From contig NC_071345.1 in the NCBI RefSeq assembly GCF_027744825.2, positions 8,019,501-8,083,500 on the forward strand: a stretch of 64,000 nucleotides of DNA. The letters are read 5' to 3'. Made by a program: the position numbers and the translations under genes. The first letter of the stretch is position 1. Each line of letters begins with the position of its first letter. The notes beneath the pieces were generated by a model that saw only the letters and a program-made list of their open reading frames with translations, ran no database searches and was not told where the DNA came from. This DNA comes from Synchiropus splendidus (Eukaryota; Chordata; Actinopteri; Syngnathiformes; Callionymidae). Shown one piece after another: positions 13,116 through 25,760 of the stretch.

Positions 13116-13139
13116 CGGGACACCTGAGCTGGTGTCCCG
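13116..13139. repeat. small perfect inverted repeat
   Basis: CGGGACACC and GGTGTCCCG flank the 6-nt loop TGAGCT. No repeat context or gene is near, so it may be chance. Confidence 0.5.
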
Positions 13140-13870
13140 GGATCATAAAACACAATGGCAGGGTAATGCTGGTGATGCATCACAGTCAGTGCGTGTCCAG
13201 GCCGCTGCTTCTCAGAAGGCCCTCGACGCTGTGTGATAACATGCTAAGAAGCCATTCTCAGATGGTAAAATACACATTGTTCCTGACAATAACTTCCGAT
13301 TATGAGGAAAAAATGCAAATGACTTTACAGGCGCTGTGTGGAGGTCTTTCCATGCAGTTTGTGCTGTGAGGTCTACAGGGAGACATTCATCTCCCAGCTT
13401 CATCATCGGGCTTAAACTTTTCACCTTCAGAGTCTTCCAGGGATTATGAAGTGACGATGTTGCTGAAAGTTAGTGTCATGATCTCGAGAGGAAAATATCG
13501 GAGAAGCTATTAAGCAAGCTGCCTGCTGAGGCTGGTAGCAAACAGACATCAGTTGCTTTGGAGGTATTATACAAGTATTTAGCGGCTCAAAAGAAGTGAT
13601 GCTGCAGGGAAGTGAAGTTCACAACCCTCCTTGAAGCAGAACATCAACGTGCGTTCCAGTGGACGGATAACGGTGCTCTGTTTTTTTTTTATTTTTACTT
13701 AATCTTTGCCCAAAAATATTGTCACCGAGGGTCGTGATTCTGATATGAATGAAATGATTCTTACTGTAAACGACCAAATTCACATTATTTAAATGTATAA
13801 AAGACAGAGCTTAAAAGACAAACTCACCAGTGCCGCGTGCCGCCGCCCGAACATACATCTATACACTAGA

Positions 13871-14250
13871 TTGTGAATCCCAGGCTAGTAGGGGACGGTA
13901 CTGCCTTCCCCAACCCAATTCGTCCTCCTTGCTTCTGTTTGGTCGAATGACTCTCCTCCCTTTAACCCCGACCTTAACCAATTTCAAGCTATTTTATGTA
14001 ACAACTAAGCAGGCTTTTAGCTAGGAGGGCATCTGGGCGTCTGCATGAAAAAATGGACACCCGATTCTCCACCGTAGCTTGACCGCCAGATAACACTGGT
14101 ATATGGCGGCCAAGCTACGGTCGAGAATCGGGCGTCCATTTTTTCACATTTTGCAGACGCCCAGATGCCCTCCTAGCTAAAAGCTTGCAACTAAGAAACA
14201 ATCTTAAAACATTTGCTCTGCTCAGTCATTTACCTTAGTTGTTCAGCCAA
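13871..14250. mobile_element. MITE family A, copy 1, split by an inserted hAT MITE
   Basis: The left end TTGTGAATCCCAGGCTAGTA and inner blocks (CTTGCTTCTG, AACCAATTTCAA, CATTTGC, CCAAATGAAATGGC) match copy 2 at 16474-16684 in the same order. Copy 1 is interrupted at 14010-14187. Its right terminal inverted repeat is not clear, so the right boundary is approximate. Confidence 0.55.
14010..14187. mobile_element. 178-bp hAT-type foldback MITE with 8-bp target duplication
   Basis: The direct repeat CAACTAAG flanks the element at 14002-14009 and 14188-14195. The termini are CAGGCTTTTAGCTAGG and its inverted match CCTAGCTAAAAGCTTG. The arms (14010-14088 and 14104-14187) pair over almost their whole length around a 15-nt loop. 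An 8-bp duplication and CAGG-type ends are hallmarks of the hAT superfamily. No transposase is encoded. Confidence 0.85.
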
Positions 14251-16473
14251 ATGAAATGGCCACGAGATCCATCTCTCTCCATGTTGTTTCTGACAATGTG
14301 CATCTCGACCCCAGCGTAACATACTGCATCGCTAATAGTCCCCGGCGTTGTGAGGCGCTCCGGAACAAAACAACAAGCACACCCGCACGCTGTCAGCCTG
14401 GAAACTGCTCGCAGAACATCATAATGAAAAACATTACTTTTAGGTCTACGACTCGATTACAGTTTTAATCTCAATGAATCGCACAAGAGGTGAGTTCATT
14501 TAAAATTAGTCACACATTTTCTATCAGTTCTAAATGTAACTTAAAGATGGATTATATCAAGACAAGAGCGGCCATTAATGCATTCTTCATGCTAACATTT
14601 GTTTATGACATCAAGAACATTCTTCAGAAGAACATGAGGCTCAAAAACATACGAAAACTTTGCACGCACTGTTGGCCTTCTTGTGTTGCTTAAATCTTCA
14701 TCTAAGTTACAAAGAGAACAGATACAGAATGTGCTGGAAATTTGCCATTAATAAAGTCACTTGTAGTGCGATGAGATTTAAATTAGAATCTACTGAGAGC
14801 CCTAGTTATTTTACCATGATTTTTTATTTAGCATTTACATAATTTCTGCGTGCTTTGTTTTTGAATTCCAACTCTCCTCGCGAGCCTTCGAGAGTTGCCT
14901 CCGCTCCACACTAACTAACCAGACTGGGGCAGGTGGAGTGCTGTTTGTTGTTCCTCCCTCTCTTGTGCCTTCCACTGCTGTGTATTTTATTCATTGAAGC
15001 AGGAGCAGTGGAGAGTTCTAGTAGGAATCCAAAAATAAATTTGTCTTCTTTCCTACCCACATATGTGGCTGAGAGATTCGAGTCCATGGGAAAACCTCTC
15101 CTCGTCCTGTCACCTATTTAATGCCAATGCAACCTGACTGAGAAAGTATTTCTAGTCTGCTTCAAGAAGTTTGTTTGGAAAATGAAGTCTGATCCAGTGT
15201 AAAGTGAGGGGCAAAAGCTGAGGAGGATGAGGATGGGAATCATCCTCCCGAACAATGTTTTCCTATGAGACGCAGTCATTTCCCGAAAACCTTCCAAATG
15301 TAACCTTGCTATTGAGTCTGGCGCCTCCATCTCCTTCACCTGCCGCATCAGTGTTATGATGGGAGACAGGCGGATACCGACAGGTTAGTGGAGGAGACAG
15401 CCAGAGTATAAAATCATGTTTTATTCCCTAATGCTCTCTGAAAGCATCTTAATACAATCAGATATAATTCTATTGTGGTGAACAACAACAGCAAGTTAGG
15501 AGTCTCTGGGAGCAGCGCTGTGTGTGTGTGTGTGAGGATCATAAAAGTTGCCCCAGCAGAGGCAGCAACACGCATCACTTCACCTTGGAGGATGAATTGT
15601 TTTCACACCCGCCGCATCACTTCCTGCCTCATGTGATAATCCGCTGTGATTAGAAAGCAGACGCGCCGTTCAAATGACTCGCCCCAGCACTTTTCACTCA
15701 GGTACGCCACAAACACATTGAGCACCGGCGCCCAACTTTCCACAACAAATCACCACCTGACACCCCCAATCTGTCAGAGTTCTCCAGATTCACTTCTGAC
15801 GTCTTTGGGAGGACTGTTGTTCACCCCAAAATACTCCGTCGCGTCCAAAAAGAAGCCGTGTGGAAAGGAAAATATGGAAAGGTGGAATTATAGTTTACGG
15901 TTTCAGGGAGGAAAATCGGTTCTATTTCTGAATGTGTTCCAAGAATTTATGTTAGACGCCGTTGAATGGATGATCCTATTGGCAGCAGATGCACTTTTGA
16001 AAATGCAGACTCGGGTTTGTGTACAAATTCACATCATTATAGCTGCGCGCGTGCGATGCCAAGGAGTCATTGATCCGAGAGCTGAGCGAATGCATCATGT
16101 TCGGGTAATTTATACGAGGCTTATTTATCTCAATAGTCGATACAGAATTCTCACTCCCACGTGTTTGTGTGTGGATATTTGGAATATGATGGATTTGTCC
16201 ATAAATATTGACACTGAAGTGTTGACCTTGTCTCACCAGGGAAAAGGAGAAAGTTTATACCACTTAAGTTAACCACTACATTTAGTTGGAATTATGACTG
16301 CAAATTATTTTTTTGTGCCAAAAGAAAAAGTATTAGGGCAATGTTAAACAACATTATATCAGTTACAGTATGAAATGTAGTGTGAAAAATGCATGGTCTC
16401 AGTAGACTCTGATGAACACACCATCGAGAGAGAGAACAAAATGAAGAAAAGCGGTGAAATCAAACCAGAGCTG
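14251..16473. other. intergenic, nothing recognised
   Basis: It contains a 208-codon open frame at 15646-16272 (+) with no recognisable domain and no coding-like conservation I can identify. It is probably chance. Confidence 0.35.
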
Positions 16474-16684
16474 TTTGTGAATTCCAGGATGGTAGGGGAA
16501 GGTAGCGTGCAGCCTTCCTCGCTTCTGATTGGCTAGAACCATAACCTTGGCCAATTTCAAATTCAGTTATTTTGCTGAAGAATTAAACAACTTATCTAAA
16601 AACATTTGCCAAATGAAATGGCAGAAGAGAGGAGAACTATATATGGCCAATGGAGCAACCCCTACCATCCTGGGATTCGCAAAT
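16474..16684. mobile_element. MITE family A, copy 2 (~211 bp)
   Basis: The terminal inverted repeats are TTTGTGAATTCCAGGATGG at the left and CCATCCTGGGATTCGCAAA at the right. The inner blocks match 13871-14250 in the same order. No clear target duplication was found. Confidence 0.7.
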
Positions 16685-16942
16685 ACGGCTCTCACTGACC
16701 GTCACGTTGTTTATGTCAGTCTGATCAACTCAAGCAGGTAGTGCAAGTAACTCGATCTATGGCGGCCTGAAGTGGACAAAAAATCCGAAGTCTCACTAAA
16801 GATGGATTACAGGAGAAAAAAGTATATAAATATTTACTGAAAAACAGAAACAGGTCAAATGCAACAAATTCAGATATCAACAATTGTGACCACACATTAT
16901 GACATTTGTTATTTTGATAATATGATACTTTCTTTTAGAATA

Positions 16943-17667
16943 CAGTGCTACCTCGGTTTCAAACATCCCAGACTTCGAACAAATCGGAGTTCGAACAAAA
17001 ATTTCGAGATTTTTTTGCTTTGGATTTCGAACGAAAATCCAGAATTTGAACGCCCCTGAAAAAAGCTGGAATAAACATAACGTGCGCAGACCGATCAGCT
17101 GACCCATGACGCTCTTTGTTATTGTGTATAATGCAGCCTCTGTATGCAGACGTGTCCCGTTAGCTCCATTTACTGACTGTTTTTTCTTCATATTGAGGTG
17201 TAAAACCTTTCCTGTCTCCACACTGGACCGTGGTAGAGTGTCACAGGGGAGGTGCTCGCTCTCCACACCTCCACTCCAGGGTTTGATGTCCTGTTGTGGG
17301 CTGGAGCTGGGACAGGGATGAGGCGAGTCTGGGACAGAGCTAAGTTACTTGGTTTATGACTTTGTCACAGCCAAACTGCACAGAAGCGCACATTCAGAGC
17401 TGGACACGCACCGGGCACCTCTTCACTTCTGGAGAGACGTCACTCACTCGGCAACCCCTCCCACATGCAGCGGCCACACACATAGAGGAACAGCGCACCT
17501 GCAGCAGACACTCTACATTCACTCCTACAAAAGTCTATTTTAAGGCTTGGAACGCATTAGTTCTTTTTCCATTCATTGTAATGGGAAAAATCGATTCAAA
17601 TTTTGAACAAATCACTTCTCGAACGGCCGTCTGGAACGGATTGTGGTCGAGAACCGAGCTACCACTG
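16943..17667. mobile_element. 725-bp pogo/Tigger-like non-autonomous DNA transposon
   Basis: TA dinucleotides flank the element (16941-16942 and 17668-17669). The left end CAGTGCTACCTCGGTTTC is the inverted match of the right end GAACCGAGCTACCACTG. Subterminal regions carry repeated TTCGAAC-type motifs. There is no transposase ORF. The termini and the TA target fit the pogo branch of the Tc1/mariner superfamily. Confidence 0.75.
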
Positions 17668-19242
17668 TACTTATATTTCCAGGTTTCCATTGTAAATCAA
17701 AGGATGCGTGAAGAGCATCTATTTAAGTAGAGTTATGCGGAAAGACATGAAACATCATTACAAAATCTATTCTGAGGAGAAATCGTTTTCACCAAAAGGT
17801 CAATTAAAGCCATTACTGGTCCTAAATCCTTCACAAGTTATATTTACGACTCAATAGTGAGGGTCTTTCTAACACAGGCAAAGGGTGGATATTTGCCCTA
17901 CAGTAAATCACAACAGTGAACCTCATGTCTTTCCAATTTGCTGTCTAATCTTGAGAGTTCATTTCAATTATAAAATTGCTGATTTGCATTTTAAGTAAGA
18001 GATGTAGAGCAAAAATGTATCTGGGTAAAAGCAGGGAAAGGATGGGGGGGGGAGTGGAGTAAATGGAATGTAAGATTTAACTTTGCAATAACACCTCTTT
18101 TTTCTTCGATGATCCATTTGATGTTTTCCAGGCGCATCGAGCTGGGAGGAGACCATGACACGAGATCAGACGGAGCGATAGTGGGTGTGTAACTGAGCTT
18201 GGCTTTTGACCTACCTGCGTGTCGACGACAACACAGACGACGGTGAAGCTTAGTTAGCTGTTTAATAGAGTCCGGTTGTTCCTCCATGGAGGAACTAACA
18301 GAGCAAGGATTTTGCCAGTTGCTCTCTGTGCCAGACTGTGACTCCGCTCCAACCCTCAGGCCCAGGAGCAAGCTCTTTATTCCGCCTGGATCTCATCTCT
18401 CCAGCCGGCTGCTGCTCCACTTTCTCATCCACATCCCATCCAGTCCTTGTGCTAGTTTTATGAGAGGAGCGTCTGTGTCCATCCTGTTTTGAAAGATTGC
18501 ACAGGTCAAGCTTTAATGGGGTGGATTAGAAAATATGCGGTGAAAGAGTGTGTCTGTGTGCTTCCACAGGGTGTCACTGATGGGAACACGCTGTCCTGGA
18601 GCTCCAGCTCACCGGGACCAACGGGCGTCAGTGGTGCTCGGTGTCCCGCGTTATTCCAGAACACAGGTGAGGCCCACTAAATTCAGTCACCACCGGAGAG
18701 CAAGTGACCTTTCAATAAATGAAATTCATTTCTCAGGCGCGGCGATAGAAGCCATTCATCTAGTCACTCGCAATGAATGAAATGACTAAGTGTTTTTGAG
18801 TGTGGCCTTTAAAAAAAAAAAACGCCCTCCACCCCAACGGACTAATGAGAATCACACACCGGGAGCGATTTTCAGAGACGCTGGGGAAAATGTGTGGTTG
18901 ATTTAATTCAAGCACATTTAATCCTCAGAAACTAAACACACTTGGAACAGTACACTCCAGTCGATGGTGTTTGGGCTCGGTGAGTGTTTTCACTAGGACA
19001 TCAAAGGAATAGATGACGCGCACTTCTCAGACGCAGACAAGCTACACTCGAGCATTTTGTGGAGTACCGCTTCGACTGTGAGACCAACCTGTTTCAACTT
19101 CACAACTTCACTTCTCCTCAACAGAACTCAACAGATTTATTCTCCTATTTTTTAAACATGCATGTAGTGTTGTACTCAAGAGGCCTCACAGAAAAACTTA
19201 AAAAATATATGTTTTTTTTTTAAATACACACATATATACTTT
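17668..19242. other. intergenic, nothing recognised
   Basis: There is no gene-like ORF or clear repeat apart from short A runs. Confidence 0.35.
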
Positions 19243-19248
19243 ACTTTT

Positions 19249-19284
19249 ATATTATATTATATTATATTATATTATATTATATTA
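19249..19284. repeat. (ATATT)n pentanucleotide microsatellite
   Basis: About seven tandem copies of a 5-bp ATATT/TATTA unit. Confidence 0.85.
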
Positions 19285-19598
19285 ATGATAAATCGTCGAC
19301 ACAACTAATAGACTTACGCTTTTGTATTCTGCCTGATCTTGGTCTCAGGATGTGCTGCTCTCGAGACTCACTTTACACAGTCTCAACTTCAAAATACACA
19401 CATGCTGTATAAGCTTTACAGGCATGTTTTTTAGGCCACGAACTGAGCAGAAGCAAACACCAACCGCCCCCCCGTCCTTCACCAAAAATGACCTACACTA
19501 GAAGTAAGTCGACAGATATCTTCCAAGAAGTTTTCTTGGCATTCAAGGATGTTATGTTTTTTGGTGTTGTGGTGCTTGGAAAAAGTGAAATGTTAGAG

Positions 19599-19712
<114 letters not shown>

Positions 19713-19804
19713 CCAGACATTCCTCTTGTGTTATACCATTAAAGTAACAAAATGTATGCAGAATTTTTTTCTGCCCCTGTTTTTCTGCCCTTCCGACCCC
19801 TCAG

Positions 19805-20470
19805 CAAGTTCATAATAGTTTGGGATTTTTTATTAGTTCCAGTTTTCATTTACTTAGTAATTTTTGTCTTTCAAATTTATTTAGTTTTAATACGTTTTTA
19901 GAGTGGGTTGACTAGTTTCAATTAGTTTCAGTTAAAAAAAAAAAAGTTTTTATTAGTATTAGTTTTTATTAGTTTTAGTTTGTGCACGATTGAAATAGAT
20001 TTTTTTTTAAAAATAGCTATGAAAACTCAACAAAAGACACATTAAAAACAGTTTGGAGAGATGAACAACCATCCAGAGAACAACATTTAACAGTCCAACA
20101 CATAGAAATCTTACAGTGCAATAAATGCACTGCATAATACTACGACTGAACTCATTCCCATTGTTCGAGTACCAGGAGACTCAGGGACCTTGGTCAGAGA
20201 AAAACCATGAAAAATTCAATGCACTCTCGAGGTGTGATGAAGCATCACTTCCAGCAGAGGAAGGACGGGTGGTGACCTTGTACAGATGCTCCAACATCAA
20301 TAGATTTGAAATCGTCTCAAAACGCTTCTTCTTGAAATAAATGAAGAAGCACAAAAACAATTGGGACAATTTTGCTTTTTTTGCGTTTGTTTTGTTTAGG
20401 TTTGTAAACAGACAATGCAGTTTATGTTAGTTATCGTTTTCGTTTTGTCGTCAGTTTCAGACTAACCTTG
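19805..20470. mobile_element. probable non-autonomous DNA transposon rich in TTTTAGTT motifs
   Basis: The left end CAAGTTCATAATAGTTT and the right end AGACTAACCTTG resemble the inverted CAAGGTTAT ends of a common fish element whose body is full of TTTTAGTTTTA repeats, as here. The element is diverged, and no target duplication is evident. Confidence 0.45.
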
Positions 20471-21005
20471 CTCCCCGCTGTATACAATCGCGAAGCAATG
20501 AAAATACTGATGACTTTTCTGAGTAGAAAATGTTTCAGTCGCTGCAAAACAGTCAATAAATATTTTGTTTTGTTCTAAAAAGCACTTATATCCTGGTTGT
20601 GCTGCTACGTTGCATCACTTCGTCAGGGATGTCAGGAGCAAACCAGCTGCAGGCAGCAGAACTTGGACACCGTCCCCACCTTGTGTCGCTGCCGTAAAAT
20701 CATTCGGCTGAAAAGGCGCCAAAGACCTGAAGTGACGAATATCATCCAAAGTTAGGAGCCACACTACTGAATAAGTGAGGACAACTGGAGCCACCTGAGG
20801 CTCACTAGGTGAGTTCATGGATGGAAAACGGATCACATTTCATCACCAATGGAGGAAACCTCTGGCTGCTTCATTCACTCGTCCTATTCTTCACTCGGTC
20901 ACTAACAGCTGCGTTCTCTGACTGCAGAATTTCATGGCGAGTGAGGCAACCCACCGTCACACTGATCCAGGAGCCACTCTCACCTGTCACCTCCGTTTCA
21001 CCTTA
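20471..21005. other. intergenic, nothing recognised
   Basis: Ordinary sequence with no gene or repeat that I recognise. Confidence 0.35.
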
Positions 21006-21013
21006 GCGTTCAG

Positions 21014-22122
21014 TGGAGATGGGCGATACGGACAAAAAAAGTTATGGCGATAAATGTTGTAATTTCCGCCATAATATCATATTATTATGATAAATACATT
21101 TTCATTCTATTCCATGTGTTGGACTCTGCTGTCTCTCTTGAAACTGTTTTATGATGAAACTTATGAGTGGAGTTTGTCTCCAACATCATTGTTTGTTAAT
21201 ATTTAAATATAATAGTCAACTAAGTGTAGAGATGAGGAATTCAATGTGTCATGTCTCTGGTAGAAGCCTGACAGACTGCTCTGACAATTTTATTTAGGGG
21301 TTAAATTGAGCCGTCTGTCTGCTGTAGCTCATGTCTCTTAACAGTTGACTTTAACTATGGACCAGTCTGGACACATTTCCTCGATGCTACTGAAGAAATA
21401 TTAGAAATCATGTGAATAAATGATCATTTAGTCATATTCTATTCTAGGAATCATTATACACAATGTCAGTCCTTTCTTTGTCTTGTGTGATGAAAAACCT
21501 TCTCACAATTCTCTCTCCTGAAATGGTTGTTTTCCATGGCCTTATTGAAGATTTCACTAATACTTTGACGCTTTACAATTTGTTGATGGTCCCTAACAGA
21601 TGCCGGGTCGTAGCATTAGCGCTGCCTGTGAGAGTGTGTCCGTGATCAGTGAACCCTAATGGGGACGCGGAAGAGGACGCCGCCGCCAACACTGGAGCAG
21701 AGCTCTGTCCAAATATCCAACTGTTCTCACCACAGTGTTTGGCCGAGGCACCAGCACAGCAGGAGACCTGCATGTGTTGATGTGAACCACCGCATCAGAG
21801 AACCTATGAGGACCACTCCATCTACTGAAATAAACACAGATCTGGAGACTCAGAGTCGACCAGTGCCATTATCAAAGGTTCCCTGTATTAAAAATAAGTT
21901 TAAAACTATCTATTGTAAACCAAAGTCCATAACACTTTCCACAACTGTCAAACGCAGCGGAGCTGGAGAGCGGTTTGCGCGGTCACCGTCTGGTCATGTT
22001 CACGTGTGCAGGACCATTGCAGCGTGTGAGCTGCGTGATTATCGAATTTATCGTGAGATGCAGAATTGTCATTGTGGAGATCGTGATTGGCGGTATATGG
22101 TGTAAGTTATCGCCCATCCCTC
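21014..22122. mobile_element. 1.1-kb hAT-like non-autonomous transposon with 8-bp target duplication
   Basis: The direct repeat GCGTTCAG is at 21006-21013 and 22123-22130. The left end TGGAGATGGGCGATA is the inverted match of the right end TATCGCCCATCCCTC (13 of 15). The interior has ATC/GATA-rich ends but no recognisable transposase. The 8-bp target duplication supports hAT. Confidence 0.8.
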
Positions 22123-22130
22123 GCGTTCAG

Positions 22131-25100
22131 GTACTATATGAAGTCAGAGACAGTAGCACATGCTCCACTCCCACACGTTCATACATTGTGAGTGTTGCGT
22201 GTCCAGATGAGAGCAGCTGGCTCCATGAGAACAAGTCTAGGCAACTACTCCACAGTCTCTTCCTCATAGCCAGAGCTCCATGAGGCTAAACTCGTCTGAG
22301 AAAACCCCAAACCTCCCCAAACCAACAGCTGCCATTTCATCCCTTTAACAGCTGACGGATTCCTCCAAAGCCGTGATTGCACTATCGACTTTCTGACTGC
22401 ATTATTGAACTGCCGCACTCGCAATAATTCACGTAACATTTTCCATTAACCGGCCTGATTTCAGCTTAAATTCTTTCTCAAAATGTATAATTAAAAAAGA
22501 AAACAAATCAATTTGGAAGTGTTTTTAGCGGCGATTGAAGTGCCTCGAACAAAAGGGCTTCATTCAACGGGTCGGAGAAAGCGTTTTTTTCAGGGGTGCG
22601 TGGGCAACTCTGCCCCGTAAACTGCCGCGTTCGAGCAGCCTGAAAACCCTCACAGCCTTCATGTTTCTCGCCGCAACATCATCAGCTACATCTGAGCTCG
22701 CTCTCGCTTGAAATTGGTGTGAAGCAGATTTGATCTTCAAACATTTCTCTCATGAGAAATCACACTTTCTTATCACACAGCTATTTGCTTAGGTCTGATC
22801 CGTCTTCAAATGGAAGATGAGGAAGACAGTGTTAAGTGTTGTGTGTTGCCCTCCATGTACACGGTCGACAGTGGCGCCTGAGGGGCTCCAGACAGTCACA
22901 CTCATATCAGCATCAGGCGTCACATCAGATGGGATCTTTGTTCCCTTTGTTTTTCTGTTCTTAGTAAATGCTGCCGTTTATTTCAAGCTTGTGCTGCAAC
23001 TATAGACAGACGGGCTGTGAGGAACATTCATCTATGAATCAGTTCAGTTCAGTTCAGATCAGATCAGAGTTGGAGTTTCACAGCAAGAAAAGTATCTCAG
23101 CGGTATTTCAAGTCCAAACACAAGTGAATCCAGGGACAGACAGCATCAAGGTTATGATGCCTTGAAACACACCTGCGCTCACATGTGACCAAACACATGT
23201 TTTGTAAGTCATTTGTGCTCACAATCTTTCTTTCTTTCGTCATTAATAAAGTTGTGTTTTGATTTCTGGGTCTCGATCACTAGGTACTGCACCAGAACCT
23301 CCAATTCTGGGGCAGAACCGGATCGTTTCCCTACACTAGAAAAGTGCTCTTTTTGCTCAACCTTGCCCTCTTTTTTCTCAAGTTTTGCCTTGAAAAACAT
23401 CCGCTCTGTTACGCATCCCATCCACAGACGGGGCACTTTATAGGGTGGTGCTCACAAACCACCAACAGCTCTGGGAAGAAACAGTGGTTGAGCAACCCAG
23501 CACAATGTTTGGAGCTGAATTCACCGTGTTGGTGTTGATAGAAACACTGTTGTTGCTTCCTGCACTGAAGCGGAGTTGGTCACAAGCAACATCAGCGAAG
23601 ATTTTAGCGATTTGTCCACGTTTTTTGTGGAATAACTACAGGTTCCTTTTAGTTTTTACTGTGACGTATTGTGGCTCACAAAGGCTCATTTCCGGTTCAT
23701 GCTGACTGCAACGCCGTGCTGAATTTGCTCCAGTAAAAAAATGGTTGTGATTCAACTGAGCCAAAAACTATGGAAGATATATAATAATATCACACTGCAT
23801 ATTCATTCTTAGTTCCAGAGTTGTGTTGGTGGGACATTCAATGTTAATCTCCAGGTTCAAACCAGGAAACTATAGTATAACTGAAACATAAATACACCAC
23901 TAACAACAATATGGTGAAAGGTTTGGATGGCTTCCCTGCTTCCTGGCTGGAGCACCTGCCCCCTAAATGGCCAGAAGTTTAGCTGAAATGTGCCTGCTGA
24001 CACACACGACAGCTTAATTATAGAATTCCGCGAGGACCACTCTCAAAATTATTTCATGGCGACGCTCCAGTGATTCAGGGTCTCGGTGGCAGGGCACAGT
24101 CAAAGTAGGATGCAGTCTTCACCTGTGTAGCTCCAGTCAGAGACACATCCTTGTGCCTGGCGCTGGACGCTGCTCCTTTGAAACCTATAAATCTCATTTC
24201 TTCCGAAACCCCTTCCGTGGCTTTTGTATATTTTCCTCTTGTGTGTAACGCTGCCATTGTGAGCGGATCAAAAGAGTGAGATTAAATCTGAAGCACGATC
24301 ACTTCATCTGTCTCCAGAGTTTCGTGCTGCTTTTACGGTCGGCAGCCGAGAGAGATTCCGGGTCTGAGGGTGGAAACGACGAGACGGCGGCTGGACAGAC
24401 GCTCTGGATATATTCATCCAGGGAGCCAAAGCGTGTTCCCATCAGCCTGCCATGACGACTCTGACAGGTAATCTGAGGGGAGCATCGAAAAGGGCATTCA
24501 ATATGTGCCTGTCTGAGTGTGTAAATACGAATATGAGGCGAGAGGATTTGGAGCGGAGCGTGAGCCACCCAGAGGAACCCGACATGAAGGATCTGCCGGG
24601 TGGTGTGTGCGAACCAGATGAAACATTCGGAGGAAGAAAAGCACATGTGCTAATTTGCTTTGCAGCAGTTCTGTTGTAGAGAACGTGGCGTTCAGGGAAC
24701 ATCAGAGTCATCGCAGCGTCGCCCACCACTCGCTGCAACAGGAGGTCCAAGCCATCACATTATCATAAAAGCCTTGTTGACAGAAGCAGCTGGATAAAAG
24801 CTGCAGGGATGAAAACACTTTTGTTTCTTGGTCATTTGCATTTGTTTGCTTCTTCCTCTTCTTCTTGTTCAACATCGAACTGGGTCGCTCAATGCTGAAT
24901 CAAGATTATGGCTGAATTGAGAAGCGTTTTCCAACACTGACCCGGCTTCATTTTACAGCTTGTTTCCCACTGAAGACGTCCACCCACAACAGATGAAGGC
25001 TTAATCATGCACTGGAATCGGGTCCTGGAAGGTAACGCAAACACGCCTCATCGCTCGCACTCGGTTTCACCAGAGCCCGGCTGCTCAGAGCGTTGCCGTG

Positions 25101-25517
25101 ACAACCAGCAGTGACTGGAGCTGGATTAGCACGGATCAGTTTGCTGATTAACTTGATCCAGATGTTTCACACGTTCCATTGTCTCTGATAAACAGAGCTT
25201 CACGGTGTTAGTCAGGGATTACACCATGTGTAGAAAGGGATGGGGCCCACTCTATTGTGACCCCCAACACACACCCAAAACCCTCACACTGTCGGCACGT
25301 GACTTCAAACAACAGGTCTCACCTCCACCTTTAGTTCCTGATGAGATACTTAGACAGGATAGTTGGGTGTGTCTAAAGCCGAAATGCATGTCCTACGTTA
25401 CATCACTCACACTGGCGCAACTCTTCATTTTTGGCATCCAACTCTATGTCACAGTGCCAATTCTAAAGTCATCTGAAGTGGTCCACAGTGGCGCTTGAAA
25501 TGGTTGGATTGAGATTA
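22131..25517. other. intergenic, nothing recognised
   Basis: It includes a short run of AGTTC/AGATC units (23040-23068). No exon or RNA gene is visible. Confidence 0.35.
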
Positions 25518-25760
25518 TGGATGTTCCGATCGATCGGTATCGGCCGCTGATATCGGCCGATCATGAGCAGCCGATATCGGCGTGATGGGTGAATGCCTAT
25601 CTACCTGTCATTGCAGTATTGACATCGTAGTAGTGAGAGTGAAAGGCGTCATCCTATGGCTAACCCCAACCTTTGTGTTTTACGCTCTCCACAGCATCAG
25701 GATACGCCGCAAGAGGCGGAACATGTTCTTCAATTGAAACCAGCAACGCTGAAGGCTGCC
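25518..25760. mobile_element. diverged hAT-like remnant (GATCGATCGG family), copy 2
   Basis: GGATGTTCCGATCGATCGGT followed by repeated CCGATATCGGC motifs is the typical left end of a fish hAT family. The opposite end was not found. It is related to 3755-4060. Confidence 0.5.

Noticed and set aside
15646..16272. 208-codon + strand frame as a possible gene
   Set aside because: No recognisable domain, no splice or promoter context, and composition like the flanking non-coding DNA.
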